Source of the DNA: an uncultured Lachnospiraceae bacterium
Lineage (GTDB): Bacteria > Bacillota > Clostridia > Lachnospirales > Lachnospiraceae
Length of the DNA: 42,052 nucleotides
Reading direction: 5' to 3'
Assembly (NCBI GenBank): GCA_947589095.1
Contig: CANQBX010000030.1
Location: forward strand, 1-42,052
Notes under the pieces: generated by a model
What the model saw: the letters and a program-made list of their open reading frames with translations, nothing else
Told to the model about the DNA's origin: nothing
Database searches by the model: none
Translations under genes and position numbers: made by a program
Shown here: positions 41,423-42,052 of the stretch, in pieces
Position numbering within the stretch: the first letter of the stretch is position 1
How the letters are laid out: every line of letters begins with the position of its first letter

Positions 41423-42035
41423 TTAGTTATCATCAAATCCAAAGTTCTGAATCTTCAAAATCCGGCAGTTCTCCGATAACGTTCTCACCGTAGAAGAAGG
41501 TTTCCCTTCTGGCGCACTGACGCTCACCTCTAAAGTCAGCTCAACATCTGCCCCATCAACGGACATTAGATGCTGTATAACCTCAGTGAGATAGTCATTC
41601 ACATTCTTATTCCCACGGGTATTGTCCAGCTTAGCAGACATAAAGAACCGCGTATTCTTAGGAGCAGATTTGCCACCAATATTGCCACCCCCTGCCGGCC
41701 GAGAGTTCCATCGGGCTGCATCTGTCCACCACCTTGTCCTCCTTGCCGCACCACCGGAAGAATCTCCAGCGGTACCGGAGATATCAGGAAGTACATCACT
41801 GCCCGAAACAGTCCAGAACTGCAGCTACCAAAGCTGCAAGAGCGGAGCCTATAGGGCTGCGTCCCCACCACATATGAAGGTTCGCCGGATGACTGGCTTT
41901 CCCTGCTTTTTCCCGAATCGCGGAATCGTTGATTTCCGTCAGCGGAATCATTGTCTCTATCAACTTATTCATAGTCGTTTCCAATACCCTCTCGTCGAAC
42001 CGATTCTGGCAATTAATCCTTTTTCCTTTAAACAC
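41423..42035 (-). pseudogene. Remnant: DUF1156 methylase start fused out of frame to DUF499 ATPase end
   Basis: From ATG 41972 (or GTG 42035) a reading frame encodes the N-terminus of a DUF1156 DNA-methylase-type protein (LIETMIPLTEINDSAIREKA; HPANLHMWWGRSPIGSALAA), then stops at 41796-41798. In another frame, from about 41820 to the TAA at 41423, runs the C-terminus of a DUF499 ATPase (KNTRFFMSAKLDNTR; NDYLTEVIQHLMSVDGADVE; VRTLSENCRILKIQNFGF). Intact proteins of these families are far longer (many hundreds of residues), so an internal deletion joined the start of one gene to the end of the other with a frame change. DUF499-DUF1156 genes form a predicted helicase-methylase-ATPase phage-defence locus (Hma-like, from memory). 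More of it may lie beyond the right edge. Confidence 0.75.
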
Positions 42036-42052
42036 TTTATTTTCTGTGAAAC

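Overview
The window reads as chromosome of a moderately GC-rich Gram-positive anaerobe, most likely a gut Lachnospiraceae (Clostridia). The reasons are strong AGGAGG-type ribosome binding sites, near-consensus TTGACA-17-TATAAT promoters, LplABC-type sugar ABC transporters, a secreted protein with choline-binding-type wall repeats, a PUA-less ProB, and a 7TM GHKL sensor kinase. The genus assignment is inference. No rRNA, tRNA, insertion sequence or CRISPR array was seen.

Left edge (1-975, minus strand): the 5' part of hflK, preceded by a strong promoter and a structured leader that ends in a perfect terminator hairpin. The leader resembles the yybP-ykoY (Mn2+) riboswitch class.

1008-22043 (minus strand) is one co-oriented 21-kb carbohydrate locus. 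In transcription order it holds a GntR/LacI-type regulator, an N-acetylneuraminate-lyase-type aldolase, an FAD-dependent oxidoreductase, two ABC permeases, a solute-binding lipoprotein, a sugar isomerase/epimerase, and a 1660-aa secreted multi-domain protein with a sialidase-like Asp-box region. A DUF4838 protein, an alpha/beta-hydrolase esterase, a lyase-like beta-propeller, a GH2 glycosidase and a YhcH/NanQ-type protein follow. A workable model is that the surface protein binds or trims a glycan and the ABC system imports oligosaccharides. Cytosolic esterase, GH2 and DUF4838 enzymes would then dismantle them, with the YhcH protein, the oxidoreductase and the lyase handling the acidic sugar. 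The lyase residues point to sialic acid or a close relative, but nanE and nanK are not in the window and this gene combination is not one I recognise.

22300-32780 holds a Phd/PIN toxin-antitoxin pair with AT-rich flanks, topB with an unusual TOPRIM motif and a Ser-rich insert, galM, and a GntR(YtrA)-ABC-2 exporter operon. That operon contains an easily missed 27-aa membrane microprotein. asd and a GH27 alpha-galactosidase follow.

32722-41330 holds the sensor kinase (its 3' end overlaps the alpha-galactosidase), an NCS2 uracil permease, a thioesterase, proB, and a TetR-ABC-ABC2 permease operon whose ATPase carries a 36-codon in-frame insertion. deoD follows. The right edge (41423-42052) is the wreck of a DUF1156 methylase plus DUF499 ATPase locus, a probable decayed phage-defence system, collapsed by an internal deletion.

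Two repeat types stand out. One is a dispersed family of about 30-nt hairpins with a conserved 7-nt loop and covarying stems (about eight copies). The other is a 113-bp tandem duplication carrying operator-like palindromes between the regulator and the lyase gene.
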